NCBI GenBank assembly: GCA_017959225.1
Contig: JAGDBD010000050.1
Coordinates: 1-53,847 of the forward strand
Direction of reading: 5' to 3'
Source: Fibrobacter sp.
GTDB taxonomy: Bacteria; Fibrobacterota; Fibrobacteria; Fibrobacterales; Fibrobacteraceae
Length of the DNA stretch: 53,847 nucleotides
The notes beneath the pieces are model-generated. The model was not told the origin of the DNA. It made no database searches and was given only the letters and a program-made list of their open reading frames with translations. Position numbers and translations under genes: made by a program. This document shows positions 1 to 11,831 of the stretch, piece by piece; position 1 is the stretch's first letter; each line of letters opens with the position of its first letter.

Positions 1-448
1 AAAGCATCATCGGGTCGCCGCCCGAAAGGATTACTTCATGAATATCGGTCGCTTTCGAAAGCCAGGCGTCCAAACGGGCTGTAAAATTTTCAAGGTTTCG
101 CTTGGGCTCTGCACGTCGAAAGCAGAACCGGCAGTGCAGACTACAGGCGAAGGTCGGTTCTATTAAAACCCGTCCCTTGTACTTTTGAAGGATTCCAGGC
201 TCTTTTTCGCTTTGGGCATCTCCAACGGGATCGTCCGAAAATCCTTCGACAATACGGCTTTCTTGCTCAGTCGGTAAAATTTCAAGCAAAAGAGGGTCGT
301 TGGGGTTGCCTTTTTCGATTTTTGACGCAAAATGGCGGGAAACGAGGAAGGAAAAACGCGAGTTTGCTACTTGCGTGGAAGGCTCCGGGAGCTCTAGAAA
401 GGCAAAAAGATCCTTCAAACTAGTGAAAAAGGGAGTTGATTTAGCCAT
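1..448 (-). CDS. epmB: EF-P beta-lysylation protein EpmB (KamA-type radical SAM aminomutase), 3' part outside window
   Basis: The N-terminal 149 residues are present, read from ATG 448; the rest lies beyond the left edge. EpmB converts alpha-lysine to (R)-beta-lysine, which EpmA attaches to elongation factor P. Visible features are the radical SAM cluster motif CSLHCRFC (Cys102, Cys106, Cys109) followed by FRR, as in EpmB and lysine 2,3-aminomutases, and the SAM-contacting SGGDP motif near residue 142. The N-terminus is short, as in EpmB rather than long catabolic KamA. The gene diverges from efp, the expected target, with 46 bp between start codons, which supports EpmB over a catabolic enzyme. 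The start has no clear Shine-Dalgarno site; a TAAGAT box lies 9 bases before it. EpmA is not in the window. Confidence 0.9.
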   Translation of the reverse strand, partial: MAKSTPFFTSLKDLFAFLELPEPSTQVANSRFSFLVSRHFASKIEKGNPNDPLLLEILPTEQESRIVEGFSDDPVGDAQSEKEPGILQKYKGRVLIEPTFACSLHCRFCFRRAEPKRNLENFTARLDAWLSKATDIHEVILSGGDPMML

Positions 449-455
449 ATTTTTT

Positions 456-464
456 CTATCTTAT
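456..464. promoter_or_regulatory. Overlapping divergent -10 boxes for epmB and efp
   Basis: On the plus strand TATCTT (457-462) is a -10 box for efp. On the minus strand TAAGAT (463-458) is a -10 box for epmB. The two overlap almost completely because the sequence is nearly symmetric. This is read from sequence only; start sites are inferred. Confidence 0.5.
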
Positions 465-494
465 GCGAAAATCTTTTTTAAGAGGCACATATCT

Positions 495-1061
495 ATGGGT
501 ACAGTCAGCACTAACGAGTTCCGCAAAAAGTTAAAAATTATCGTCGATGGCCAGCCGTGGGAAATCGTCGAAAACCAGTTTGTGAAACCCGGTAAAGGCC
601 AGGCCTTCAACCGCGTTCGCATCAAGAACCTTGTTACCGGTCGTACGCTCGAACGTACGTGGAAGAGCGGTGACACCGTTGAAGAAGCGGATGTGACCTA
701 CACCGAAATGACTTATCTCTACAACGACGGTGCAACCTGGTTCTTCATGGACAACACCACCATGGAAACCATGGAAATCCCGAAGGAAGCTTTGAACGGT
801 TCCGAAATCTGGCTCCTCGACAATGCGACTGTCCAGGTGACCTGGTGGAACGGAAAGGCTATCGAAGTCATTCCGCCGACCTTTGTGGACCTGTTGATCG
901 TGGACGCTCCTCCGGCTGTCCAGGGTAACACCAGCGGTAACGTGATGCGCGAAGCCACTCTCGAAACCGGTGCCAAGGTGATGATCCCGCTCTTCATCGA
1001 AAACAACACGAAGATCCGCGTGGACACCCGTGACGGTTCCTACCTCGAACGCGCCAAGTAA
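495..1061 (+). CDS. efp: Elongation factor P
   Basis: 188 residues, the normal EF-P length. EF-P binds ribosomes between the P and E sites and relieves stalling at consecutive prolines. The N-terminal KOW-like domain holds the modification loop VKPGKGQ with Lys34 at the tip, exactly the position that is beta-lysylated in EF-P of the EpmA/EpmB type. Two OB domains follow, with the C-terminal signature around DTRDGSYLERA. The reading frame is open upstream to about 300, but ATG 495 is chosen because homology starts here, AGAGG lies 12 bases upstream, and an earlier start would run into epmB on the other strand. The neighbouring divergent epmB makes the Lys34 modification likely. A strong terminator follows. 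Confidence 0.97.
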   Translation: MGTVSTNEFRKKLKIIVDGQPWEIVENQFVKPGKGQAFNRVRIKNLVTGRTLERTWKSGDTVEEADVTYTEMTYLYNDGATWFFMDNTTMETMEIPKEALNGSEIWLLDNATVQVTWWNGKAIEVIPPTFVDLLIVDAPPAVQGNTSGNVMREATLETGAKVMIPLFIENNTKIRVDTRDGSYLERAK

Positions 1062-1076
1062 TTTGTAACAGAAAAG

Positions 1077-1116
1077 AAAAAAGTCCAGGACCTGAAGTCC
1101 CGGACTTTTTCTTTTT
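1077..1116 (+). terminator. Intrinsic terminator after efp
   Basis: A hairpin with arms AAAAAAGTCC and GGACTTTTTC and an inner GGAC/GTCC stem around a CTGAA loop is followed by further T residues. The A-rich left arm means it could also stop minus-strand transcripts of the gene at 1124-1732. Confidence 0.9.
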
Positions 1117-1123
1117 AAAATTT

Positions 1124-1732
1124 TTATATGCAGAGTTCCTTGGCCCAGTCGTCTTTAGCCTTGGCGAGTTTTTCAAGGGAAGCTTCATCGGCACCGCTTT
1201 CGTCACGGAGTGTTTTTAGCGCCCTATAGTCATCGAGCATTTTTTGGGCAGCGGGGTAGTCTAAAAGGATCGCTTCTAAGGAGCTTTCGATTTTTTCGTC
1301 GGAATAGTACCTTAAGACCCCTTGCAAATACGTCTGAATGGATTCTTCCTTTTTTCCATCTGCTTTTAACTTTAGAGCTTCGGCAAACTCAAAGGGTTCG
1401 ATTTTATCCATCCAAGCGGATTCCTTCGCGTAAAGCTCGTTATCCAAAGCGATGGGATTTTTTTCGTGGGAAAGACGCAACTGTTCGGTGTACAGCGGTC
1501 GGTAGGTTTCCATGTCTACTTCGACCCCTTCGCTTTTTAAAAAGGTTTCCAAATTTCGGAGCGCTTTTTCGGAAGGGGTCTCCAAAACCCTTTCCTTTAA
1601 AATGGCCAGTTTGACTTCTCGGGGAAGAACGGCGAATTTTTCGTTATCCAGATCGGTAGAACGCAGGTGCAGCACAAATGCCCGGAATAAAATCAGCAAA
1701 ATGATGAGTGTAAAGATAATGGCGACTGTCAT
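1124..1732 (-). CDS. Membrane-anchored protein of unknown function
   Basis: 202 residues. Not recognised. Residues 3-20 form one hydrophobic segment (IIFTLIILLILFRAFVLH), probably a signal anchor. The remainder is soluble, charged, rich in Glu, Lys and Leu, and predicted helical, with a pattern that could be TPR-like (for example around AEALKLKADGKKEESIQTYLQGVL), although I cannot assign repeats firmly. It may act as a periplasmic or cytoplasmic scaffold, but no catalytic motif is visible. It stands alone, converging with efp. There is no Shine-Dalgarno site; TAGATT lies 8 bases before the ATG, so the mRNA may be nearly leaderless. Confidence 0.7.
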   Translation of the reverse strand: MTVAIIFTLIILLILFRAFVLHLRSTDLDNEKFAVLPREVKLAILKERVLETPSEKALRNLETFLKSEGVEVDMETYRPLYTEQLRLSHEKNPIALDNELYAKESAWMDKIEPFEFAEALKLKADGKKEESIQTYLQGVLRYYSDEKIESSLEAILLDYPAAQKMLDDYRALKTLRDESGADEASLEKLAKAKDDWAKELCI

Positions 1733-1875
1733 ATGCCGCTAATCTAAGAAAATCAGGGATACTCTCCAACTGAAAATGCCACAAAAAGGGCTTGGTGCGG
1801 GTCACAAAAAAATGCAAAATAAACGTTTTTGGTAAAAAAAGCATTGCAGAATGAGGCTATTGAAATGAAAAGATT

Positions 1876-1914
1876 TATATTTAGGTGGAATTATTCTTAC
1901 ATCCTTGGTGGAGA
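1876..1914 (+). promoter_or_regulatory. Promoter -10 and ribosome binding site of the fibro-slime gene
   Basis: TATATT at 1876-1881 is a good -10 box, giving an inferred leader of about 33 bases that includes GGTGGAG about 8 bases before ATG 1921. The rest of 1733-1875 holds AT-rich sequence with no recognised element. Confidence 0.5.
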
Positions 1915-1920
1915 TGTTAA

Positions 1921-4431
1921 ATGAACTATAAAGCTTTGATGCTCGCTTCTGCGCTTTCGGCTGGATCCGCTCTTGCTGCGGACCTGAATATTTCGCTTGA
2001 CGTTATTGTCCGCGATTTCCAGCCGAGCCATTCCGACTTTGAAAACTTCTCGGAAGAAGCGGTGAACAATTCGGATAAAATTTATAACTACGGCCTTGCG
2101 GGATATGGTGCAGATTGGTATGGTTTGAGTGCATATCACAATTCCTGCGGTAACAAGGAATCCTATAAGAAATACGCTGCCGGCGTACCTCTTGGTAAAG
2201 ACGGCATTCCGATGGTGGTCAACACCCTTTTGCCGAGTTATTTGCAACAGGTTTCCGCCTATGCGGGCCAGGGTGAATCTGGAGCATTGACCTATGGCCA
2301 GTGCAGCAATTCTTCCATTGCAGGCGTTACGAACCAGCGCGGTTTCAGCGCGAATACGGCAACCCAGTTTACGGGTGTCCAAAAGAACACTTGTTCTGGC
2401 GGCATGTACTGGGACAACATGGTTGTTTATACCCCGGGCATGGTAAATCCGTATTTGACTTTCGATACGGACACTTCGGGTAATCCGCTTTACTTGGAAG
2501 GCGCCCACATCCATAAGCTTGGCGAACTCTGCGATAACGTCAACTTTAACCAGTGGTTCGAAGACGTGAGCGGCGTGAACAAACGCTCCAACTTGACTCT
2601 CGATATTCCGACCGCTTCGGACAATGTCAAGTATAAAGAATTGGATTATAACTATAACAACGGTGGATACTTCCCGTTAGACGTGATCGATCTCGCTTCC
2701 CAGATGCGCACAGGCGCAACTCCGGGTTCTGATCAGTGGGGACCGCAGAGCTTCTCTATCTTCTGCCCGCCGTATGCTTATCAATATGCGTCCACCCAGG
2801 TGGACTTCATGAACCAGAACACCTATGGTCTCTGCTCCCAGTGGAATTCTTCGGGTGGTGCCCGCGCCCTTTCTTCGGCTGCTGCAGAAACCATTGCAGA
2901 CGCTTTCGGTGTTCTCGGCAAGCAGCATTTGCGCAACTATAACTTCACGATGATGGGCTATGCTAACTTCCGTTACTATGCCGACAACAACACGGATGAA
3001 ACAAACCAGGAAATCTTCGAATTCGCCGGTGACGACGATATGTGGATTTTTGTGGACGGTGTGCTTGCGGTTGACCTCGGTGGTACCCACCTTGCCACCC
3101 CGGGTATCGTGAACATTCGCACCCTCGCTCAGAACAACCACGGTTGCCATGAAGGCGAACCTCTCGCTATTGTTCAGCAGGGAAAGAACGCTTGCGGCGC
3201 AGACGGAAAGTGGACGGATGGTTCCTGGCACCATTTGCACTTCTTCTACGCAGACCGCCAGTCGGATGGTTCTAACTTGTACATTCGTGCAAACCTCGCA
3301 GAAGTCGCTGCTTCCGCTTACGGTCAGCCGCGTATTTCCGAAGCCGAACTGGTGAAGAACGATGCCGGTAACTTCGACACCTACATCTATTTGAACACTC
3401 AGCTCTCTGACGAAACGATTAACTTGATCTCTGTGGCAAATGGTCAGTATTTCCCGATCATCGCCAAGAGAGGCGCAGATACGCTCGCTTACCAGGTTAC
3501 AAGCTTCAAGTTTGTGCAGAAGACCGCTAAGGGTTACGAATACGAAATTCAGGGTAAGCTTTGCACGGATGTGACTTGCTCCGTTTTGAAGAACCCGGCA
3601 TTCGGAGACTCTTTGGCCTTTAACTACATCCCGTCTGTGGATTATCCGGATGCTTATAACACCCAGTTCGGTGCTGGAATGATCGTTGCATCTGTTACGG
3701 GCAAGGTTGTGGACTCCTATAACTGGGGCCCGATTACGACGGTGACGATGTCTTCTACGACAACCATCGTACCGGCCGATACGACTATTGTGCGTCCGCC
3801 GTTTGACGTGAACCAGCTGGATGATGGTGAACTTGCCGACGACGAAACAGGTGAAATCGTGATTTCTCTGCTTCCGGAAAGCTATTCGAATTCGGAAGAT
3901 CAGGCTAAGTGGATTGCGGATTCCTTGGACTCTTATACCAAGGCCGGTTCGGAAAATGCTAACGGCACTTTGATCAATTCCAAGACCAAGAAGGGCGGCA
4001 ACACCACCGGTTCTATGTCCGAAGGCCGTTGCTCGACCACAAAGGGCGTGGAAAACTGCGTGAGCTTCTCTTTCGTAACGGATGAAGCTTTCCGCGTGAA
4101 CGTTCGAATCTTTGACCATCTCGGCCATTTTGTGAACCAGTACAACCAGGAACTCTCTCAGGATGAATTCAACAAGCTGACCGGTTCCTATACTTCGAAT
4201 GAAATTTGCTCGGACAAGACGGGTACGGGTTCTATCGCTGCAAGCGTGAAGATGTACCCGGTTTCGAAGAACGGTCGTAAGCTCGGCACAGGTGCTTATA
4301 TTTACCAGATTTCCCTTGTGGAATATCCGCAGACTCACTGCGTGAATGTGGGCGGTGAACAGAGCTACATGCCGGGTGAATATCGCCGTACGGAATACAA
4401 GCAGACCCGCGGATTCCGTCGTGTGGACTAA
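1921..4431 (+). CDS. Fibro-slime domain secreted/outer-membrane protein
   Basis: 836 residues with a signal peptide (MNYKALMLASALSAGSALA, cleavage before Ala-Asp near residue 20). The central part matches the fibro-slime family: a PA14-like beta fold whose hallmark is FEFAGDDDMWIFVDGVLAVD near residues 366-386, followed by DLGGTH and a LHFFYADRQ strand. Many Cys residues suggest disulphides and an extracytoplasmic site. A Thr/Pro-rich linker (about 605-640) leads to a C-terminal FlgD-like Ig region with GTGAYIYQI near residue 790, as in other exported Fibrobacter proteins. Proteins of this family in Fibrobacter succinogenes are surface proteins connected with adhesion to cellulose; that role here is inferred. 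The gene has its own promoter and terminator and so is probably monocistronic. Confidence 0.88.
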   Translation: MNYKALMLASALSAGSALAADLNISLDVIVRDFQPSHSDFENFSEEAVNNSDKIYNYGLAGYGADWYGLSAYHNSCGNKESYKKYAAGVPLGKDGIPMVVNTLLPSYLQQVSAYAGQGESGALTYGQCSNSSIAGVTNQRGFSANTATQFTGVQKNTCSGGMYWDNMVVYTPGMVNPYLTFDTDTSGNPLYLEGAHIHKLGELCDNVNFNQWFEDVSGVNKRSNLTLDIPTASDNVKYKELDYNYNNGGYFPLDVIDLASQMRTGATPGSDQWGPQSFSIFCPPYAYQYASTQVDFMNQNTYGLCSQWNSSGGARALSSAAAETIADAFGVLGKQHLRNYNFTMMGYANFRYYADNNTDETNQEIFEFAGDDDMWIFVDGVLAVDLGGTHLATPGIVNIRTLAQNNHGCHEGEPLAIVQQGKNACGADGKWTDGSWHHLHFFYADRQSDGSNLYIRANLAEVAASAYGQPRISEAELVKNDAGNFDTYIYLNTQLSDETINLISVANGQYFPIIAKRGADTLAYQVTSFKFVQKTAKGYEYEIQGKLCTDVTCSVLKNPAFGDSLAFNYIPSVDYPDAYNTQFGAGMIVASVTGKVVDSYNWGPITTVTMSSTTTIVPADTTIVRPPFDVNQLDDGELADDETGEIVISLLPESYSNSEDQAKWIADSLDSYTKAGSENANGTLINSKTKKGGNTTGSMSEGRCSTTKGVENCVSFSFVTDEAFRVNVRIFDHLGHFVNQYNQELSQDEFNKLTGSYTSNEICSDKTGTGSIAASVKMYPVSKNGRKLGTGAYIYQISLVEYPQTHCVNVGGEQSYMPGEYRRTEYKQTRGFRRVD

Positions 4432-4456
4432 CCTTCCATAGTTGAACGTTAACTGA

Positions 4457-4494
4457 AAATCCCGAGCAGGTCGCTCGGGATTTTTGCTTTTTTT
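4457..4494 (+). terminator. Intrinsic terminator after the fibro-slime gene
   Basis: Perfect stem ATCCCGAGC / GCTCGGGAT with an AGGTC loop, then TTTTGCTTTTTTT. It ends about 15 bases before the -10 box of the next gene. Confidence 0.93.
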
Positions 4495-4508
4495 AGAAGG
4501 GATGTTGT

Positions 4509-4523
4509 TAAATTTAAAGCATG
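4509..4523 (+). promoter_or_regulatory. Predicted leaderless promoter of the symporter gene
   Basis: TAAATT (4509-4514) is followed by exactly 6 bases and ATG 4521, so the expected transcription start is the A of the start codon. There is no Shine-Dalgarno site in range; the AAGGGATG at 4497-4504 is too far upstream. Confidence 0.45.
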
Positions 4524-5855
4524 GCATTATTACTCCTTATTTATGTGGTGGCGCTTGCTTGGATTGCTGTCCGGAGCGCGTCTCGGATTAAGAATGTTTC
4601 TGACTTTTTCGTTGCCCACCGCGGCGGTTCGGTGTGGATGATTACGGGAAGTCTTTTGGCGACGATTTTTGGCGGATCGGCGATTATCGGTGCGATTGAT
4701 GCGGGGCCTGTCATTGGCGGCGCTGCCACTTGGTTTATGCTGTCGGGGGCTCTCGGTTTGCTTGCCTTGCTTCCGTTCCTTCCAAAAATTATGCGTGTGC
4801 GGCGTTTTACTCTGCCGGATATGATTGAAGATTTTTACGGCAAAGGCCCCAAAACGGTGGCGTCTATTGTGATTCCGGTTGCGTGGACCGGTGTGGTGGC
4901 GGCTCAGATTATCGCTGCGGCAAAAATTCTCCAGAGCTTTGTGGGAATGGACTATTCCGTTGCAGCGGTGATTAGCGCGGTTGTCTTTATTGCGTACACA
5001 GCTTTCGGTGGACAATTCTCCATTTTGCGAACCGATTTTTTGCAGGCGGCTTTTATTGTGGTGGGCGTTGTGCTGCTTGCCTTTTTTGCCGGGCGGACTC
5101 CCGTAATCCATCCGGGTACTGTAGCTCCTGCGTTTCCTTTTAATGCGCATTTTTCACCGCTGGACTTGTTTTTACTATTGCTGACTTATGCCACCACGTT
5201 TACTTCTGGTCCGGATATGTTTTCCCGGTTGTTTTGTGCAAAAGATGAAAAGACCGCTCAGGTGTCGGTGATGATCGTTGCGCTGGTGATGGCGGTGGTT
5301 GGCGCTTGCATTGGATTTTTAGCCCAGTATTCAGCGACTTTACCCATGCTTGGCGATGGCGCAAGGATTATTGAAGTCGGGAAGGTGGTTTTGCCCCACT
5401 TTTTGATGCCGGTCCTTTGCCTTTGCCTTTTGAGTGTTGTGCTTTCTTCTGCGGATACGACCCTTTTGAGCTCTTCGATTATTTTTACCCGTATGATTTC
5501 GGGCAAAGAAAACGATGACCGAAATGAAATTTTCCGCACTCGCTTGGTGATTGTAATCGACGGGCTTTTGGCGCTTTTGATTGCGCTTGTATTTACAAAT
5601 ATTATCGGGATGCTTTTGCTTGCCTTGGCGGTATATGCGGGGGCTTTCACGCTGCCGATTTTGTTCGGGCTTGCTGGGCTCCGTGTAAAGCCCAAGTTCA
5701 TTTCTCTTGGGATTGTTTGCGGTGGACTTTTGGCCTTGGCGGGGAAGCTTTTGCCGCAGACTTCCGTGCCTCATTTGGGGGACCTTCTTTTGGTTTTGGC
5801 GTTCGTCGTGAACGGTGGATTATTGTTCCTCGGGCGCGTTCGAAAAGCTCCTTAA
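4521..5855 (+). CDS. Sodium:solute symporter (SSS) family transporter
   Basis: 444 residues, almost entirely hydrophobic, about 12-13 membrane segments. The N-terminal pattern, a first helix followed by SASRIKNVSDFFVAHR and then a Gly-rich ATIFGGSAIIGAI helix, is typical of the SSS/SLC5 family (LeuT fold, Na+-coupled). The stretch YTAFGGQFSILRTDFLQA matches the conserved family segment around helices 4-5, and LCLLSVVLSSADTTLLSSS matches helix 8, which contributes to the Na2 site. The family transports sugars, amino acids, nucleosides or carboxylates; the substrate cannot be told from sequence. The gene is monocistronic between a terminator and the purH promoter. Confidence 0.9.
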   Translation: MALLLLIYVVALAWIAVRSASRIKNVSDFFVAHRGGSVWMITGSLLATIFGGSAIIGAIDAGPVIGGAATWFMLSGALGLLALLPFLPKIMRVRRFTLPDMIEDFYGKGPKTVASIVIPVAWTGVVAAQIIAAAKILQSFVGMDYSVAAVISAVVFIAYTAFGGQFSILRTDFLQAAFIVVGVVLLAFFAGRTPVIHPGTVAPAFPFNAHFSPLDLFLLLLTYATTFTSGPDMFSRLFCAKDEKTAQVSVMIVALVMAVVGACIGFLAQYSATLPMLGDGARIIEVGKVVLPHFLMPVLCLCLLSVVLSSADTTLLSSSIIFTRMISGKENDDRNEIFRTRLVIVIDGLLALLIALVFTNIIGMLLLALAVYAGAFTLPILFGLAGLRVKPKFISLGIVCGGLLALAGKLLPQTSVPHLGDLLLVLAFVVNGGLLFLGRVRKAP

Positions 5856-5893
5856 TTTCTATCTTTTACGCATCGTTTTAATCCGAGGTGATT

Positions 5894-6946
5894 ATGTCTG
5901 AAGAACTGAATCTTAAATTCGTCGATCCGCAGCCGCTCCGCTACGGTGAAAACTCTCACCAGTCTGCCGTTTTCTACCGCGATCCGACTTGCAACGAAGC
6001 AAGCCTTGCGACTGCGAAGCAGCTCCACGGTAAGGAACTTTCCTACAACAACATTGTAGATGCCGACGCTGCTCTTGAAATGGCCCGCGAATTTAGCGAT
6101 TCGAATGCAATCGTGATAGTGAAGCACATGAACCCGTGCGGCCTTGCTACGGGTGAAACTTTGCTTGATGCCATGGAAGCGGCTTGGGCAGGGGATCCGG
6201 TGTCCGCTTTCGGTTCCGTGATCGCTTCGACCCGCAAGGTGGACCTTGCAACGGCTCAGTTCTTGAAGGGCCGCTTTATGGAAATCTTGCTCGCTCCGGC
6301 TTTCGATGACGACGCTCTTGAATTCCTCAAGAACAAGTCCAAGGACATCCGTCTTTTGGAAGTGGGCAAAATCGAAAAGGCCAAGACTTGCAAGGTTTAC
6401 AAGCACGTGATTGGCGGTATGCTCGTTCAGGACCGCGACGTGGACACTTACGAAAAGTTCGAAACGGTGACCAAAGCTCAGTTCCCGAAGAATAAGGAAG
6501 ACCTCGCTCGCTTCACGTGGCTTGTGACTAAGCATACGAAGTCCAATGCAATCGTGATGGGCTATGAATACAAGCCGGGTTACTTCCAGGTTATCGGTCT
6601 TGGCCCGGGTCAGCCGAACCGTATCGATTCGAACCTCCGTCTTTGCCAGCCCCTCGTGCGGGACAATGTGGCTCGTCTTCCGGAAGCGAAGGGTTTCTTC
6701 GATGCAGAAGGCAAGCTTGTGGACGAAGCCGGTCTCAAGGCTCTCGAAAAGAAGGTCTTTGGCGAAGTGGTGATGGGCTCCGACGCCTTCTTCCCGTTCC
6801 CGGACAATGTGGAAGCTGCACACGATGCTGGCGTCCGTTACATCGTTCAGCCGGGTGGATCTAAGAAGGATGACCTTTCCATTGAAGTGGCCGACCAGTA
6901 CGGCATTGCAATGGTGTTCACCGGAATGCGTCACTTCCGTCACTAA
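5894..6946 (+). CDS. purH: Stand-alone AICAR transformylase (C-terminal PurH domain only)
   Basis: 350 residues covering only the formyltransferase half of the usual ~530-residue bifunctional PurH. It would transfer formyl from 10-formyl-THF to AICAR, the ninth step of purine synthesis. Diagnostic motifs are LRYGENSHQSAVFY at the start, the catalytic Lys-His in VKHMNPCG (about residue 76), and the C-terminal PGGSKKDD and GMRHFRH. The N-terminal MGS-like IMP cyclohydrolase domain is absent: the reading frame opens just before, and the symporter ends at 5855. ATG 5894 is chosen because GAGGTG lies right before it; TATCTT at 5860-5865 is the likely -10 box. IMP cyclohydrolase must be encoded elsewhere. 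Confidence 0.92.
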   Translation: MSEELNLKFVDPQPLRYGENSHQSAVFYRDPTCNEASLATAKQLHGKELSYNNIVDADAALEMAREFSDSNAIVIVKHMNPCGLATGETLLDAMEAAWAGDPVSAFGSVIASTRKVDLATAQFLKGRFMEILLAPAFDDDALEFLKNKSKDIRLLEVGKIEKAKTCKVYKHVIGGMLVQDRDVDTYEKFETVTKAQFPKNKEDLARFTWLVTKHTKSNAIVMGYEYKPGYFQVIGLGPGQPNRIDSNLRLCQPLVRDNVARLPEAKGFFDAEGKLVDEAGLKALEKKVFGEVVMGSDAFFPFPDNVEAAHDAGVRYIVQPGGSKKDDLSIEVADQYGIAMVFTGMRHFRH

Positions 6947-6957
6947 TCGGAATTCCA

Positions 6958-7409
6958 ATGGCTTCGAAAAACGCACAGGATTTGAATTCCCGCGAGATCT
7001 ATCTCACGGTTTTGAACTTTTTGAAAATGGCTTACAAAAAAGGCCCTCAAAAGCTCAATGCCAAAGAATGGGAAACCTTTCGTGACAAATTAAAGAGTTC
7101 ATCGCTTTCTGCAGAAGAAGCAAAAGCGGTTAGCTTTTGGACGATGGAAAATCTGGTTTGTCACAAACCTTCGCGGGTTCAGCCTCGTGCGCTTCAGGAG
7201 TTTGAAGAACGCATTTTTTCGGGACCGGTTCACAGTGAATTTGTGGAAGCGGTCCAATTCGGCATGGTCAGTGAAATGCAGGGCGAAAATATTCTGGATG
7301 AATTCTTAGAAACCTCTTCGCAAGCTGTGCTTCCTGACCGGATGCTGACTTCTCTTTCCCGTATGTGGGCCCGGAATATTCAGGGCTATCAATCCGTTAA
7401 GGTTAGCTA

Positions 7410-7410
<1 letters not shown>
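6958..7410 (+). CDS. Small helical protein, possibly Smg/DUF494-like
   Basis: 150 residues, cytoplasmic, no signal peptide or membrane segment. It is not confidently recognised. Its size, helical pattern, an N-terminal EIYLTVLNFL and the closing LSRMWARNI helix recall the Smg/DUF494 family, which in many bacteria lies near dprA, topA or trmFO; here it is translationally coupled to trmFO through a TAATG overlap. A link to tRNA or DNA processing is only guilt by association. It starts 11 bases after purH, with only a poor Shine-Dalgarno site (GGAATTCC), so it is probably the second gene of a purH-trmFO operon. Confidence 0.65.
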
Positions 7411-10959
<3,549 letters not shown>

Positions 10960-11009
10960 TTTTGATCCTTTGGATGGTTGTGAACTTTTATAAGCAAATT
11001 TAGTAGAAA

Positions 11010-11831
11010 TCATTTTGACTTGGCTAATTTACGTTCTTTGCGAATGCCTTTCAAAACGAGAAGAAGCATTACAAAGAGAGTCAAGCTGAAAATGATGGTG
11101 GAAAGCGCATGGATCTGCGGAGAAATTCCGCGTTTTAACGATCCGTAAATGTAAAGCGGTAGCGTTTGCGATTCTGGACCGCTGGTGAAAAAACTCAAAA
11201 TGAAGTCGTCCAAGGAAAGCGTAAACGCGAGAAGCGCACCCGAAATGATGGCTGTAGAAAGCTGCGGCAAAATGACGCGGCACCAGGCTCCCGCCGTGGA
11301 AGCGTAAAGGTCCCGAGCGGCTTCGATCTGCTCTTTTCCGATACTCGATAGACGGCTTTGCACAACGAGAACCACAAAGCTGATTTCTAGCGTCACATGG
11401 GCGATGATCATTGTAAGCATTCCCGGTTCAAAAATCGAAGTCCAGGACCTGAAAAGCGCAAAGACGACAGCCAAGGCGATGGCCATTAAAATGTCGGGCG
11501 TTACCACGGGCACGTTAATGGACATGTCGTAAAAATAGCGCATCTTTTTTCCCCACGGCGTACGGTGAATTCCGATGGCGAGGAGCGTTCCGAGAAGCGT
11601 GGCCACAAGAGTGCTCACCACGGCAAGGACCACCGTATTGATGGTGGTCGTCTGCACCATGGCGTTATCAAACAGGCCTGCGTACCAGTCGAGGGTAAAA
11701 CCTGCCCAGCTTTGACCGTGTTTGCTGGAATTAAAGCTTTGTTCTACCACAAGGAACATCGGCAGGTACAAAAGCGCAAAACCGATGAAGGAAAGAACGG
11801 CGACAAAAAGGGGGAGCTTGCGTTTAGACAA
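11010..11831 (-). CDS. potC: Polyamine ABC transporter permease PotC
   Basis: 273 residues, six predicted membrane segments, MetI-like fold. The EAA loop that docks the ATPase is EAARDLYASTAGAWCRVILP, close to the PotC pattern. The start is a TTG at 11831, preceded by AGGAAAG and overlapping the end of potB by 8 bases, which implies coupled translation. It pairs with PotB to form the membrane channel of the potABCD importer. Confidence 0.93.
   Translation of the reverse strand: MSKRKLPLFVAVLSFIGFALLYLPMFLVVEQSFNSSKHGQSWAGFTLDWYAGLFDNAMVQTTTINTVVLAVVSTLVATLLGTLLAIGIHRTPWGKKMRYFYDMSINVPVVTPDILMAIALAVVFALFRSWTSIFEPGMLTMIIAHVTLEISFVVLVVQSRLSSIGKEQIEAARDLYASTAGAWCRVILPQLSTAIISGALLAFTLSLDDFILSFFTSGPESQTLPLYIYGSLKRGISPQIHALSTIIFSLTLFVMLLLVLKGIRKERKLAKSK

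Noticed and set aside
300..494. Upstream extension of the efp frame to about 300
   Set aside because: EF-P homology and the ribosome binding site place the start at 495; the extension lies over epmB on the other strand.
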